Shown: one piece after another, positions 43,738 to 52,775 of the stretch
How the letters are laid out: each line of letters starts with the position of its first letter
Numbering within the stretch: position 1 is the first letter of the stretch
From: Burkholderia ubonensis
GTDB lineage: Bacteria; Pseudomonadota; Gammaproteobacteria; Burkholderiales; Burkholderiaceae
DNA length: 64,000 nt
Assembly: GCF_001718695.1 (NCBI RefSeq)
Contig: NZ_CP013422.1
Span: 496,001 to 560,000 of the forward strand
Reading direction: 5' to 3'
The notes under the pieces: model-generated
What the model saw: only the letters and a program-made list of their open reading frames with translations
The model's database searches: none
What the model was told of the DNA's origin: nothing
Program-made: the position numbers and the translations under genes

Positions 43738-44490
43738 TTACAGATAGAACATCCGGTCTTCTTCCGGACGCGGCGGATGCGCTTCCTCGCCTTCCTCTTC
43801 GCCGCGGTCCTCGTAGAACGCGAGCACGGCGTCGAGCACCTGGTCGGGATCGTCGATCACCTGCATCAGGTTCATGTCTTCCGCATTGATGAGGCCGTTC
43901 GGGATCATCTGGTCGCGGAACCACTGCAGCAGCCCCTGCCAGAACGTGCTGCCGACGAGGATGATCGGCACGAGGCGCGACTTCTTCGTCTGGATCAGCG
44001 TGAGCACTTCGGACAGCTCGTCGAGCGTGCCGAAGCCGCCCGGCATCACGATCACCGCATCGGAGTTCTTCACGAACGTGACCTTGCGCGTGAAGAAGTG
44101 GCGGAAGCGCAGCGAGATGTCCTGGTAGTGGTTGCCGGCCTGCTCATGCGGCAGCTCGATGTTGAGGCCGACCGACGGCGCCTTGCCGGCGTGCGCGCCC
44201 TTGTTCGCCGCTTCCATGATGCCGGGGCCGCCGCCCGAGATCACCGCGAAGCCGGCGTCGGACAGCTTGCGCGCGATCTGCACCGCGAGCTTGTAGTGCG
44301 GCGTATCGGGCTTGAGACGGGCAGAACCGTAGATGCTGACGGCCGGGCGGATCTCCGACAGGTACTCGGTCGCCTCGATAAACTCTGCCATAATCGTGAA
44401 CATCTGCCACGATGCGCGCGCCTTCTTGGCGGTCGCGCGTTCTTGATCTGCGAGCGAACGCAGACTCGGAATCACTTTTCTCTTGTTCAT
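43738..44490 (-). CDS. LOG family protein (TIGR00730, nucleotide 5'-monophosphate phosphoribohydrolase type)
   Basis: A 250-residue Rossmann-fold protein with 'VSIYGSAR', 'GFAVISGGGPGIMEAANKGAHAG' and the family signature PGGFGT followed by E in 'MPGGFGTLDELSEVLTLIQ'. Members cleave cytokinin or purine nucleotide monophosphates; older names call them lysine decarboxylases wrongly. Its ATG and that of polA are separated by one base on opposite strands. Met 30 or Met 34 (MFTIMAEF) could be the true start. Confidence 0.9.
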   Translation of the reverse strand: MNKRKVIPSLRSLADQERATAKKARASWQMFTIMAEFIEATEYLSEIRPAVSIYGSARLKPDTPHYKLAVQIARKLSDAGFAVISGGGPGIMEAANKGAHAGKAPSVGLNIELPHEQAGNHYQDISLRFRHFFTRKVTFVKNSDAVIVMPGGFGTLDELSEVLTLIQTKKSRLVPIILVGSTFWQGLLQWFRDQMIPNGLINAEDMNLMQVIDDPDQVLDAVLAFYEDRGEEEGEEAHPPRPEEDRMFYL

Positions 44491-44491
44491 A

Positions 44492-47245
44492 ATGCCTGAA
44501 GAACGAAATCTGGAAGGTAAGACCCTGCTATTGGTTGACGGTTCGAGCTATCTGTATCGGGCTTACCATGCGATGCCTGATTTGCGTGGCCCTGGCGGGG
44601 AGCCGACCGGAGCGCTCTACGGAATCATCAACATGCTGCGCCGTATGCGCAAGGAAGTCAGTGCAGAGTATAGCGCTTGCGTGTTCGATGCAAAGGGCAA
44701 GACGTTCCGCGATGACCTCTATGCCGACTATAAGGCAAACCGTCCGTCGATGCCGCCCGATCTCGCATTGCAGGTCGAGCCGATCCACGCGGCGGTGCGC
44801 GCGCTCGGCTGGCCGCTGCTGATGGTCGACGGGGTCGAGGCCGACGACGTGATCGGCACGCTCGCGCGCGAAGCCGAGCGGCACGGGATGAAGGTGGTCG
44901 TGTCGACGGGCGACAAGGATCTCGCGCAGCTCGTCACCGACGGCGTCACGCTCGTCAACACGATGACCAACGAGATACTCGACCGCGACGGCGTGATCGC
45001 GAAGTTCGGCGTGCCGCCGGAGCGGATCATCGACTACCTGGCGCTGATCGGCGACACCGTCGACAACGTGCCGGGCGTCGAGAAGTGCGGGCCGAAGACG
45101 GCCGTGAAGTGGCTGACGCAATACGACAGCCTCGACGGCGTGATCGAGCACGCGGGCGAGATCAAGGGCGTCGTCGGCGACAACCTGCGCCGCGCGCTCG
45201 ACTTCCTGCCGCTCGGCCGCAAGCTCGTGACCGTCGAGACCGCCTGCGATCTCGCGCCGCATCTCGAATCGATCGAGGCGACGCTCGCGACCGACGGCGA
45301 GGCGCGCGACCTGCTGCGCGACATCTTCGCGCGCTATGGTTTCAAGACGTGGCTGCGCGAGATCGACAGCGCGCTCGAGGAAAGCGGCAGTGCCGACGCG
45401 CCGGACGGCGAGCCGGCGCCGGTCGTGACGGCTGGCGCCGTCCGCGAATACGACACGATCCAGACCTGGGCGCAGTTCGACGCATGGTTCGCGAAGATCG
45501 ACGCGGCCGCGCTGACCGCGTTCGACACCGAGACGACGTCGCTCGACCCGATGACTGCGCGGCTCGTCGGCCTGTCGTTCTCGGTCGAGCCCGGCAAGGC
45601 CGCCTACCTGCCGGTCGCGCACCGCGGCCCCGACCTGCCCGAGCAGTTGCCGCTCGACGAGGTGCTTGCGCGCCTGAAGCCGTGGCTCGAATCGGCCGAT
45701 CGCAAGAAGGTCGGCCAGCACCTGAAGTACGACGCGCAGGTGCTCGCGAACTACGGGATCGAACTGAACGGCATCGAGCACGACACGCTGCTCGAATCGT
45801 ACGTGCTCGAATCGCACCGCACGCACGACATGGACAGCCTCGCGCTGCGTCATCTGGGCGTCAAGACGATCAAGTATGAAGACGTCGCAGGCAAGGGCGC
45901 GAAGCAGATCGGCTTCGACGAAGTGGCGCTCGCGCAGGCCGCCGAATACGCGGCCGAAGACGCGGACATCACGCTGCAGCTGCATCACGCGCTGTACCCG
46001 CAGGTCGCGCGCGAACCGGGCCTCGAGCGCGTGTACCGCGAGATCGAGATGCCGGTGTCGATCGTGCTGCGCAAGATGGAGCGCACGGGCGTGCTGATCG
46101 ACGACGCGCGCCTGCAGGCGCAGAGCACCGAAATTGCGACGCGTCTCGTCGAGCTCGAGGCGCAGGCGTACGAACTGGCCGGCGGCGAATTCAATCTCGG
46201 TTCGCCGAAGCAGATCGGCCAGATCTTCTTCGAGAAGCTGCAGCTGCCGGTCGTGAAGAAGACGCCGAGCGGCGCGCCGTCGACCGATGAAGAGGTGCTG
46301 CAGAAGCTCGCGGAGGATTATCCGCTGCCGAAGCTGCTGCTCGAGCATCGCGGGCTGTCGAAGCTGAAGTCGACCTATACCGACAAGCTGCCGCGGATGG
46401 TCAACCCGGAAACGGGGCGCGTGCACACGAATTATGCGCAGGCGGTCGCGGTCACGGGCCGCCTCGCGTCGAACGATCCCAATCTTCAGAACATTCCGGT
46501 GCGCACCGCCGAAGGCCGGCGGATTCGCGAGGCGTTCATCGCGTCGCCCGGCCACCAGATCGTGTCGGCCGATTATTCGCAGATCGAACTGCGGATCATG
46601 GCGCACATCTCGGGCGACGCGTCGCTGCTGCGCGCGTTCTCGAACGGCGAGGACATCCACCGCGCGACCGCGGCCGAAGTGTTCGGCGTGACGCCGCTCG
46701 AAGTGACGGCCGACCAGCGCCGGATCGCGAAGGTGATCAACTTCGGGCTCATCTACGGGATGAGCGCGTTCGGGCTCGCGTCGAACCTCGGCATCACGCG
46801 CGACGCGGCGAAGCTGTACATCGACCGGTATTTCGCGCGCTACCCGGGCGTCGCGCAATACATGGAGGACACGCGCGCGATCGCGAAGGAGAAGGGCTAC
46901 GTCGAAACCGTTTTCGGCCGCCGTCTGTGGCTGCCGGAGATCAACGGCGGCAACGGCCCGCGCCGCCAGGCGGCCGAGCGCGCCGCGATCAACGCACCGA
47001 TGCAGGGCACCGCGGCCGACCTGATCAAGCTGTCGATGATCGCGGTGGACGACTGGCTCACGCGCGACGGCCTCGCGTCGCGGATGATCATGCAGGTGCA
47101 CGACGAACTGGTGCTCGAGGTGCCCGAGGCCGAGCTGCCGCGCGTGCGCGAGAAACTGCCGGAAATGATGTGCGGCGTCGCGAAGCTGAAGGTGCCGCTC
47201 GTCGCCGAGGTCGGCGCCGGCGCGAACTGGGAAGAGGCCCACTGA
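44492..47245 (+). CDS. polA: DNA polymerase I
   Basis: A 917-residue Pol I with three domains. The 5'-3' exonuclease begins 'KTLLLVDGSSYLYRAYHA'. The 3'-5' exonuclease keeps its carboxylates ('AFDTETTSLDP'). The polymerase has motif A 'VSADYSQIELRI', motif B 'RRIAKVINFGLIYGMSAFGLA' and motif C 'MQVHDELVLEV'. The start at 44492 (MPEERN) is the conserved one; the in-frame ATG at 44483 overlaps the LOG gene start. Repair and Okazaki-fragment processing. Confidence 0.96.
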   Translation: MPEERNLEGKTLLLVDGSSYLYRAYHAMPDLRGPGGEPTGALYGIINMLRRMRKEVSAEYSACVFDAKGKTFRDDLYADYKANRPSMPPDLALQVEPIHAAVRALGWPLLMVDGVEADDVIGTLAREAERHGMKVVVSTGDKDLAQLVTDGVTLVNTMTNEILDRDGVIAKFGVPPERIIDYLALIGDTVDNVPGVEKCGPKTAVKWLTQYDSLDGVIEHAGEIKGVVGDNLRRALDFLPLGRKLVTVETACDLAPHLESIEATLATDGEARDLLRDIFARYGFKTWLREIDSALEESGSADAPDGEPAPVVTAGAVREYDTIQTWAQFDAWFAKIDAAALTAFDTETTSLDPMTARLVGLSFSVEPGKAAYLPVAHRGPDLPEQLPLDEVLARLKPWLESADRKKVGQHLKYDAQVLANYGIELNGIEHDTLLESYVLESHRTHDMDSLALRHLGVKTIKYEDVAGKGAKQIGFDEVALAQAAEYAAEDADITLQLHHALYPQVAREPGLERVYREIEMPVSIVLRKMERTGVLIDDARLQAQSTEIATRLVELEAQAYELAGGEFNLGSPKQIGQIFFEKLQLPVVKKTPSGAPSTDEEVLQKLAEDYPLPKLLLEHRGLSKLKSTYTDKLPRMVNPETGRVHTNYAQAVAVTGRLASNDPNLQNIPVRTAEGRRIREAFIASPGHQIVSADYSQIELRIMAHISGDASLLRAFSNGEDIHRATAAEVFGVTPLEVTADQRRIAKVINFGLIYGMSAFGLASNLGITRDAAKLYIDRYFARYPGVAQYMEDTRAIAKEKGYVETVFGRRLWLPEINGGNGPRRQAAERAAINAPMQGTAADLIKLSMIAVDDWLTRDGLASRMIMQVHDELVLEVPEAELPRVREKLPEMMCGVAKLKVPLVAEVGAGANWEEAH

Positions 47246-47347
47246 CCTGCGCCGCTACGCGCCCCCTGTGACCTGCGACATATTGTTGCAGAGGCGTCAC
47301 TTCTTGAAACTGTTTGCTTGTGGTCAATGCGCAAGCTCCCGGACAAT

Positions 47348-47446
47348 GCATGTCAGGCATCGCCTGACGGCGAAGCGCGACGCGCTTCGCGCGCCGGGAG
47401 CGGGCGCGTGGATGTGGTTCGAACTGCACATCAATGATGTTCGAAC
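47348..47446 (+). promoter_or_regulatory. Hairpins and twin GTTCGAAC sites upstream of ndh
   Basis: GTCAGGC-ATC-GCCTGAC and the adjoining GCGAAGCGCG / GCGCTTCGC form two hairpins near 47352-47390. The palindrome GTTCGAAC then occurs twice (47417-47424, 47439-47446), 22 bp apart, two helical turns, ending about 77 bp before the ndh start. A dimeric regulator could bind both. Confidence 0.5.
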
Positions 47447-47523
47447 TGGTTCGCCACGGAGTCGCGCGGCCGCGATCGGTATCGCGCGGGCGCGGCCGGT
47501 TTTGAACAGCAAGGGGGAATCAG

Positions 47524-48858
47524 ATGCATCGGATCATCATCGTAGGCGGGGGCGCGGGCGGCCTGGAACTGGCGACGCGGCTCGGCGATCGGTATGGCGC
47601 GCGCGGCAACCGTCCCGCGCAGGCGCTCGTCACGCTCGTCGATCGTTATCCGACGCACATCTGGAAGCCGCTGCTGCATGAGGTGGCGGCCGGCAGCATG
47701 GATCCCTTCACGCAGGAGCTCGAATATGCGGCGCAGGCGCGCTGGCACGGCTTCGAGTTCCAGCAGGGCGAGCTGGTCGGCCTCGATCGCGCGACGAAGC
47801 GGATCACGCTGTCGCCCGTCAACGACAGCGACGGCGCGGAGCTGCTGCCGCAGCGCACGCTCGACTATGACACCCTCGTGATCGCGATCGGCAGCACGAC
47901 GCACTTCTTCGGCGTGCAGGGTGCGCAGGAGAATGCGATCGCGCTCGACACCGTCGCGGAGGCCGAGCGGTTCCGCAAGCGGCTGATCGCCGCGTGCATG
48001 CGCGCCGAGCACCAGGCACCGGCTGAGCCCGCACCGGGCGCGGCCGCCGAGCCGCGCATCCAGGTGGCGATCGTCGGCGGCGGCGCGACCGGCGTCGAGC
48101 TGTCGGCGGAGCTGCGCAATACCGCGCAGGTGCTGTCCGCGTACGGCCTGCACAAGCTCGACCCGCGGCACGACGTCGGCATCGTGCTGATCGAATCCGG
48201 TCCGCGGATTCTCCCGGCGCTGCAGGAGCGCGTGTCGACCGCGACGGCCGAGCTGCTCGAAAAGCTCGGCGTGCGGCTGATGCTGAGCGAGCGCGTGACC
48301 GAAGTCGCGCCGGGCGTCGTGCGCACTGCGAGCGGCAAGTCGGTGCGCGCCGACCTGACCGTCTGGGCGGCCGGCATCAAGGCGCCGGCCGTGCTGGCGC
48401 GGCTCGACGGCCTGCAGGTCAACAAGCTCGGCCAGCTGGACGTGCGCCGCACGCTGCAGACCGCCAATGACGACAACGTGTTCGCGCTCGGCGATTGCGC
48501 CGCATGCGCGTGGCCCGGCAACGAACGCAACGTGCCGCCGCGCGCGCAGGCCGCGCACCAGCAGGCGAGCTTCCTGCTCAAGGCGATCGGGTGCAAGCTG
48601 GAGGGGCGGCCGCTGCCCGAGTTTACCTATCGCGACTTCGGCTCGCTCGTGTCGCTCGGCCACTTCAGCGCGGTGGGCAACCTGATGGGCGGGCTGATCG
48701 GCGGCAACATGCTCATCGAAGGGCTGTTCGCGCGCTTCATGTACATGTCGCTGTACCGGCTGCACATCGCGGCGCTGCACGGCTATCCGCGGATGATGCT
48801 CGATACCGTTGCGCACTGGCTGCGGCGCACGACGCTGCCGCGCGTCAAGCTGCACTGA
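47524..48858 (+). CDS. ndh: Type II NADH dehydrogenase (NDH-2)
   Basis: A 444-residue FAD enzyme of the NDH-2 group. The FAD site is 'RIIIVGGGAGGLELATRLGDRY', the NAD site 'VAIVGGGATGVELSAELRN', and a second FAD site 'NVFALGDCAACAWPG'. The C-terminus has an amphipathic membrane-anchor stretch ('FARFMYMSLYRLHIAALHG'). It passes electrons from NADH to quinone without pumping protons. It is monocistronic, with hairpins and twin palindromes upstream. Confidence 0.92.
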   Translation: MHRIIIVGGGAGGLELATRLGDRYGARGNRPAQALVTLVDRYPTHIWKPLLHEVAAGSMDPFTQELEYAAQARWHGFEFQQGELVGLDRATKRITLSPVNDSDGAELLPQRTLDYDTLVIAIGSTTHFFGVQGAQENAIALDTVAEAERFRKRLIAACMRAEHQAPAEPAPGAAAEPRIQVAIVGGGATGVELSAELRNTAQVLSAYGLHKLDPRHDVGIVLIESGPRILPALQERVSTATAELLEKLGVRLMLSERVTEVAPGVVRTASGKSVRADLTVWAAGIKAPAVLARLDGLQVNKLGQLDVRRTLQTANDDNVFALGDCAACAWPGNERNVPPRAQAAHQQASFLLKAIGCKLEGRPLPEFTYRDFGSLVSLGHFSAVGNLMGGLIGGNMLIEGLFARFMYMSLYRLHIAALHGYPRMMLDTVAHWLRRTTLPRVKLH

Positions 48859-49198
48859 CGACGGCGTGATGCGGTCCTGGCGGGCGGGGAATGCGCGACG
48901 AGCGGATTTCCCGCCCGTCGCCGTTTTGGGGCGTACGCGCGCAACCGGCTTCAGTCGTTTCGGCGACGCGTGCCGAGTGCGTCGAGTCTGATCGGGCGAT
49001 GCGTCGATTGTACGCGGCGAAATGGATTCTTGCGTTCGGACAGTTGACGTGACAACGGATTATTGGGCATCGTGTGCGGGTTTCCGCTAGCGGCCGTGTG
49101 CCAACCACCGCAGCGCCCGCGTCGCGGGCCGGCGCGATGCCCCGTCATGTCGAAGCCGTCGTCGGCGTGATGGCGGCGCTCAATCGAGGAGTGCATTC
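48859..49198. other. 340-bp region without a gene
   Basis: No frame with codon bias. A TTGAC-containing element with GTTG-ACGTGA-CAAC symmetry (49041-49054) is the only promoter-like feature, and a GAGGAG ribosome site at the end serves the dienelactone hydrolase gene. No terminator after ndh is obvious. Confidence 0.45.
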
Positions 49199-50074
49199 AT
49201 GTTGAAACCCGAAGTCGACAGCCTGGTTCCCCACGTTCCGTTTTCGCGCCGCAAGTTCATGCAGGCTACGCTCGGCGGCACCTTCGCGGCGGCGGTGCTG
49301 CCCGTGTCGGCGCAGACGATCACGACCGACAGCGCCGGGCTGGACGCCGGCACCATCGAGATTCGTTCGGGCGACGCGAGCGTGCCGGCTTATCGCGCGC
49401 AGCCGGCGGACAAGACCAACCTGCCCGTGGTGATCGTGATTCACGAGATCTTCGGCGTGCATGCGCACATCGCCGACATCTGCCGCCGTTTCGCGAAGCT
49501 CGGCTATCTGGCGATCGCGCCCGACCTGTTCGCGCGGCAGGGCGATGCGTCGAAGTATCCGACGATCAAGGAACTCGTCGACCACGTCGTCAGCAAGGTG
49601 CCGGACCGGCAGGTGACCGAGGATCTCGATGCGACGCTCGCGTGGGCGGGCAAGAACGGCGGCGACCTGGCGCGCGTCGGCGTGACGGGGTTCTGCTGGG
49701 GCGGCCGTCAGGCGTGGTTGTATGCGGAGCACAATCCGGGCGTGCGCGCGGCGATCGCGTGGTACGGGTTCGTCGAAGGCAAGACCGACGAGATGACGCC
49801 GTTCAATCCGGTCGATCATGCGTCGATGCTCAAGGTGCCCGTGCTCGGCCTGTATGGAGAGAAGGACGCGAACATCACGCAGGCATCGCTCGCGGACATG
49901 CGTGCGCAGATCCAGAAAAGCGACTCGAAGCTCGCGCGCGAGTCGGAGATCGTCGTGTATCCCGATGCGGGACACGCGTTCTTCGCGGATTACCGGCCGA
50001 GCTATGTGAAGGCCGATGCCGAGGACGGCTGGAAGCGCGCGATCGCGTGGTTCCACAAGTATGGCGTGATGTAA
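49199..50074 (+). CDS. Tat-exported dienelactone hydrolase family protein
   Basis: A 291-residue alpha/beta hydrolase. The N-terminus has a twin-arginine signal ('FSRRKFMQATLGGTFAAAVLPVSA'), unusual for this mostly cytoplasmic family. The catalytic Cys lies in 'VGVTGFCWGGRQAWLY', the Asp in 'LGLYGEKDANI', the His in 'YPDAGHAFFADYRPSY', the full DLH triad. Export as a folded protein is predicted. The natural ester or lactone substrate is unknown. Confidence 0.9.
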   Translation: MLKPEVDSLVPHVPFSRRKFMQATLGGTFAAAVLPVSAQTITTDSAGLDAGTIEIRSGDASVPAYRAQPADKTNLPVVIVIHEIFGVHAHIADICRRFAKLGYLAIAPDLFARQGDASKYPTIKELVDHVVSKVPDRQVTEDLDATLAWAGKNGGDLARVGVTGFCWGGRQAWLYAEHNPGVRAAIAWYGFVEGKTDEMTPFNPVDHASMLKVPVLGLYGEKDANITQASLADMRAQIQKSDSKLARESEIVVYPDAGHAFFADYRPSYVKADAEDGWKRAIAWFHKYGVM

Positions 50075-50128
50075 ACGGAACGCGGCGGCCGAGGCCGCCG
50101 TGTCGTCGACGTGCGTCCGTCGGATGGC

Positions 50129-50998
50129 TTACGGATTCGGGCCGGTCGCGATCGGTCGCGACGGATCGGCGCACCATTCGCTCCACGAGCCGGGGTAGAG
50201 CGACGCGCCGTGCAGGCCCGCGATTTCCATTGCGAGCGCGTTGTGGCAGGCGGTCACGCCCGAGCCGCATTGCAGGATCGCGAGGTTCGGCTCGGTGCCG
50301 GCCAGCAGCGCGGAAAACGTCTCGCGCAGTTCGTGGCCGGTCTTGAAGCGGCCGTCCGCGGCCAGGTTGTCCTTGAAGAAGCGGTTGCGCGCGCCCGGGA
50401 TGTGGCCGCCGACCGGATCGATCGTTTCGTTCTCGCCGCGATAGCGGTCCGCCGCGCGCGCATCGATCACGACGCGCGCATGCGACGTCAGGTTAGCGAG
50501 CACGGCCTGCGCATCGACCGTCGATTCGAGCGGCGCCTGCGCGCGGAAGTCGCCGCGCGACGGATGCGGCGTTTCGGGCGTCAGCGGCTGGCCGGCCGCT
50601 TGCCATGCCTGCAGCCCGCCGTCGAGGACGGCAACCGAATCGTGGCCGAGCCAGCGCAGCAGCCACCACAGGCGCGCCGCATAGGAGCCGCCCTGCGCAT
50701 CGTAGGCGACGACCTGCTGGCCTTGCTTGAGCCCCCGGTCGACGAGCGTGGCGACGAGCGCGTCGCGCGTCGGCAGCGGGTGGCGGCCGTTGGTGCCGGT
50801 CTTCCGGCCGGACAGGTCGCGATCGAGATGCAGGTACTGCGCGCCGGGGATGTGTCCGGCTGCATACGCGGCTTCGCCCGCGCCGGTATCGGCGAGATCG
50901 AAGCGGCAATCGAACAGCGCGACGCTGGCGGGCGCGGCAGCGAGGCGTTCGGCGAGATTGGCCGCGGAGATGAGCGTGGTGTAATGGGTATGTGGCAT
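50129..50998 (-). CDS. Sulfurtransferase (two-domain rhodanese)
   Basis: A 289-residue tandem rhodanese. The N-terminal domain is inactive ('VALFDCRFDL...AYAAGHIPGAQYLHLDRDLSG'). The C-terminal domain has the active loop 'ILQCGSGVTACHNALAMEIAG', CGSGVTA, which is typical of 3-mercaptopyruvate rather than thiosulfate preference. It transfers sulfane sulfur to thiophiles such as cyanide. No membrane segment; it stands alone, with a terminator between it and the Rieske gene. Confidence 0.92.
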   Translation of the reverse strand: MPHTHYTTLISAANLAERLAAAPASVALFDCRFDLADTGAGEAAYAAGHIPGAQYLHLDRDLSGRKTGTNGRHPLPTRDALVATLVDRGLKQGQQVVAYDAQGGSYAARLWWLLRWLGHDSVAVLDGGLQAWQAAGQPLTPETPHPSRGDFRAQAPLESTVDAQAVLANLTSHARVVIDARAADRYRGENETIDPVGGHIPGARNRFFKDNLAADGRFKTGHELRETFSALLAGTEPNLAILQCGSGVTACHNALAMEIAGLHGASLYPGSWSEWCADPSRPIATGPNP

Positions 50999-51043
50999 GA
51001 CGGCTCCTGATTGAGCAAACGGCCTGATGTTCTAAGTCTAAAC

Positions 51044-51072
51044 AAAAAAAGACGGGTCGCAGCCCGTCTTTT
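51044..51072. terminator. Terminator between the Rieske oxygenase and rhodanese genes
   Basis: Stem AAAAGACGGG / CCCGTCTTTT with a 6-nt loop; on the minus strand seven T residues follow. Its position, 32 nt after the Rieske oxygenase stop, fits as the end of that minus-strand transcript. Confidence 0.88.
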
Positions 51073-51104
51073 CGTCATGCATCTTGATGCTTGAACATGC
51101 GGCG

Positions 51105-52211
51105 TCAGATGTCGCCCAGTTGGCGGCGCAGGAACTCGTGGAAGTGCTGCATGCCGTCTTCCATCGGGCTCTGGTACGGGCCGACCTGCGATTCGCCGCG
51201 CTCCATCAGCGCGCGGCGGCCGGCATCCATGCGCATCGCGATCTCGTCGTCCTCGATCGCCGTCTCCATGTATGCCGCGCGTTCCGCCTCGACGAACTCG
51301 CGCTCGAACAGCGCGATTTCCTCGGGATAATAGAACTCGACGATGTTGGTCGTCTTCTGCGGCCCGCGCGGAATCAGCCACGACACGACGAGCACGTGCG
51401 GATACCACTCGATCATCAGACCCGGGTAGTAGACCATCCAGATCGCGCCGAACTCCGGCGGCACGCCGTTGCGGAACTTCAGCACCTGCTCGTGCCACTT
51501 CTTGTACGTCGCGCTGCCCGGCTTCGCGAGCGCGTTGTGCACGCCGACCGTCTGCACGCTGTACCAGTCGCCGAACTCCCACTTCAGGTCGTCGCACGAC
51601 ACGAAGCTGCCGAGGCCGGGGTGGAACGGGACGACGTGGTAATCCTCGAGGTAGACCTCGATGAAGGTCTTCCAGTTATAGTCGCACTCGTGGACTTCGA
51701 CGTGATCGAACTGGTACTCCGAGAAATCGAAGTGGTGTTTCGTGCCGAGGTTCGCGAGATCGCGCGCGACGTTGCGGCCTTCCGCCTCGAACAGCAGCCC
51801 CTGCCAGTTCTGCAGCGGCGACTTGCCGAGGTTCAGGCAAGGCTTGTCGGGGAAGTGCGGTGCGCCGAGCAGCTGGCCTTCCAGGTCGTACGTCCAGCGG
51901 TGCAGCGGGCACACGATGTTCTGCGCGTGGCCGCGTCCGTTCAGCATGATCGCCTGCCGGTGACGGCACACGTTCGACAGCAGTTCGACCTGGTTCGCCG
52001 GGTTGCGGACCAGCACGCGGCCTTCCTTCTCGGACGGCAGCGCAAAATAATCCCCCGCCTCGGGCACCATCAAATCGTGCCCGACGTAGCGAGGTCCTTT
52101 CTTGAAGAGTGTTTCGATTTCGCGCGCTAGCAGCGCCTCATCGAAGTATGCAGTGACTGGAAGCTGGCTGTGGGCCGACTTCAACTGAAGCGCATCGCTC
52201 AGATTGGACAT
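51105..52211 (-). CDS. Rieske aromatic ring-hydroxylating oxygenase, alpha subunit
   Basis: A 368-residue oxygenase. The Rieske centre is C-x-H-x16-17-C-x2-H in 'LLSNVCRHRQAIMLNGRGHAQNIVCPLHRWTYDLEG'. The mononuclear iron ligands are in 'EVYLEDYHVVPFHPGL' (two His) and an acidic residue later. Start 52211 (MSNLSDALQ) has a GGAGTGGG ribosome site. No beta subunit, ferredoxin or reductase is adjacent, so it is an orphan alpha subunit and needs partners elsewhere. The substrate is unknown. Confidence 0.9.
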   Translation of the reverse strand: MSNLSDALQLKSAHSQLPVTAYFDEALLAREIETLFKKGPRYVGHDLMVPEAGDYFALPSEKEGRVLVRNPANQVELLSNVCRHRQAIMLNGRGHAQNIVCPLHRWTYDLEGQLLGAPHFPDKPCLNLGKSPLQNWQGLLFEAEGRNVARDLANLGTKHHFDFSEYQFDHVEVHECDYNWKTFIEVYLEDYHVVPFHPGLGSFVSCDDLKWEFGDWYSVQTVGVHNALAKPGSATYKKWHEQVLKFRNGVPPEFGAIWMVYYPGLMIEWYPHVLVVSWLIPRGPQKTTNIVEFYYPEEIALFEREFVEAERAAYMETAIEDDEIAMRMDAGRRALMERGESQVGPYQSPMEDGMQHFHEFLRRQLGDI

Positions 52212-52270
52212 TCCCACTCCCGGTGATAGCGTGAAAGCAGTGAACAACCCAACCATCGAAAAATCGATTT

Positions 52271-52300
52271 AGGGAAACGGAGAATTATACCCGGTTCCCT
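52271..52300 (-). promoter_or_regulatory. Promoter dyad of the Rieske gene, same layout as 37470
   Basis: Read on the minus strand it is AGGG-N7-TATAATTC-N7-CCCT, exactly the layout around the DUF3563 promoter, though the N7 parts differ and symmetry is imperfect (outer 8-bp arms match 7 of 8). TATAAT is centred about 75 bp upstream of the ATG. Confidence 0.55.
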
Positions 52301-52481
52301 CGGCAAGGCCAGTATTAAGTGCCTGATTTGTGTCAATTTTTTGTCGGGCGGCCATCCGGAAGGGCACAATTTGCACCAAAGGTGGGGCCGGAGCGCACGC
52401 CGGACGCACCAAGTCGGCAGGTCGGAAAATTCTCTTTTGCCGTAGAATGTCCGACTTGTTTTGAAATTTGACACTTTGTCC

Positions 52482-52775
52482 ATGGCGAAAACCGCATCCC
52501 CAGGCGCCACGCCGCCCGGCAATGGCACCGAGCCGTTGCCGGACAATTACGAGATGGCGCTCGCGGAGCTCGAGACGCTGGTTGCCCGGATGGAAGGCGG
52601 CGCGTTGAGCCTCGAGGATTCGCTCGCGGCCTATCGCCGTGGGGCCGCACTTGTTGCGTTTTGCCAACAGCAGCTCGAAAAAGTAGAGCAGCAGGTGCGC
52701 GTGCTTGACGGCGCGACCCTGAAGCCGCTTTCGGCCGGAGCGGCCGCCACGGACGGCGAAGACGACGATCTATGA
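52482..52775 (+). CDS. xseB: Exodeoxyribonuclease VII small subunit
   Basis: A 97-residue XseB. The family core is 'NYEMALAELETLVARMEGGALSLEDSLAAYRRGAALVAFCQQQLEKVEQQVRVLDG'. A 20-residue polar N-terminal and an acidic C-terminal tail flank it. The stop overlaps the ispA start (ATGA), so they are coupled. It acts with XseA, which is not in the window, to degrade single-stranded DNA. A -10-like TAGAAT lies at 52443. Confidence 0.95.
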   Translation: MAKTASPGATPPGNGTEPLPDNYEMALAELETLVARMEGGALSLEDSLAAYRRGAALVAFCQQQLEKVEQQVRVLDGATLKPLSAGAAATDGEDDDL

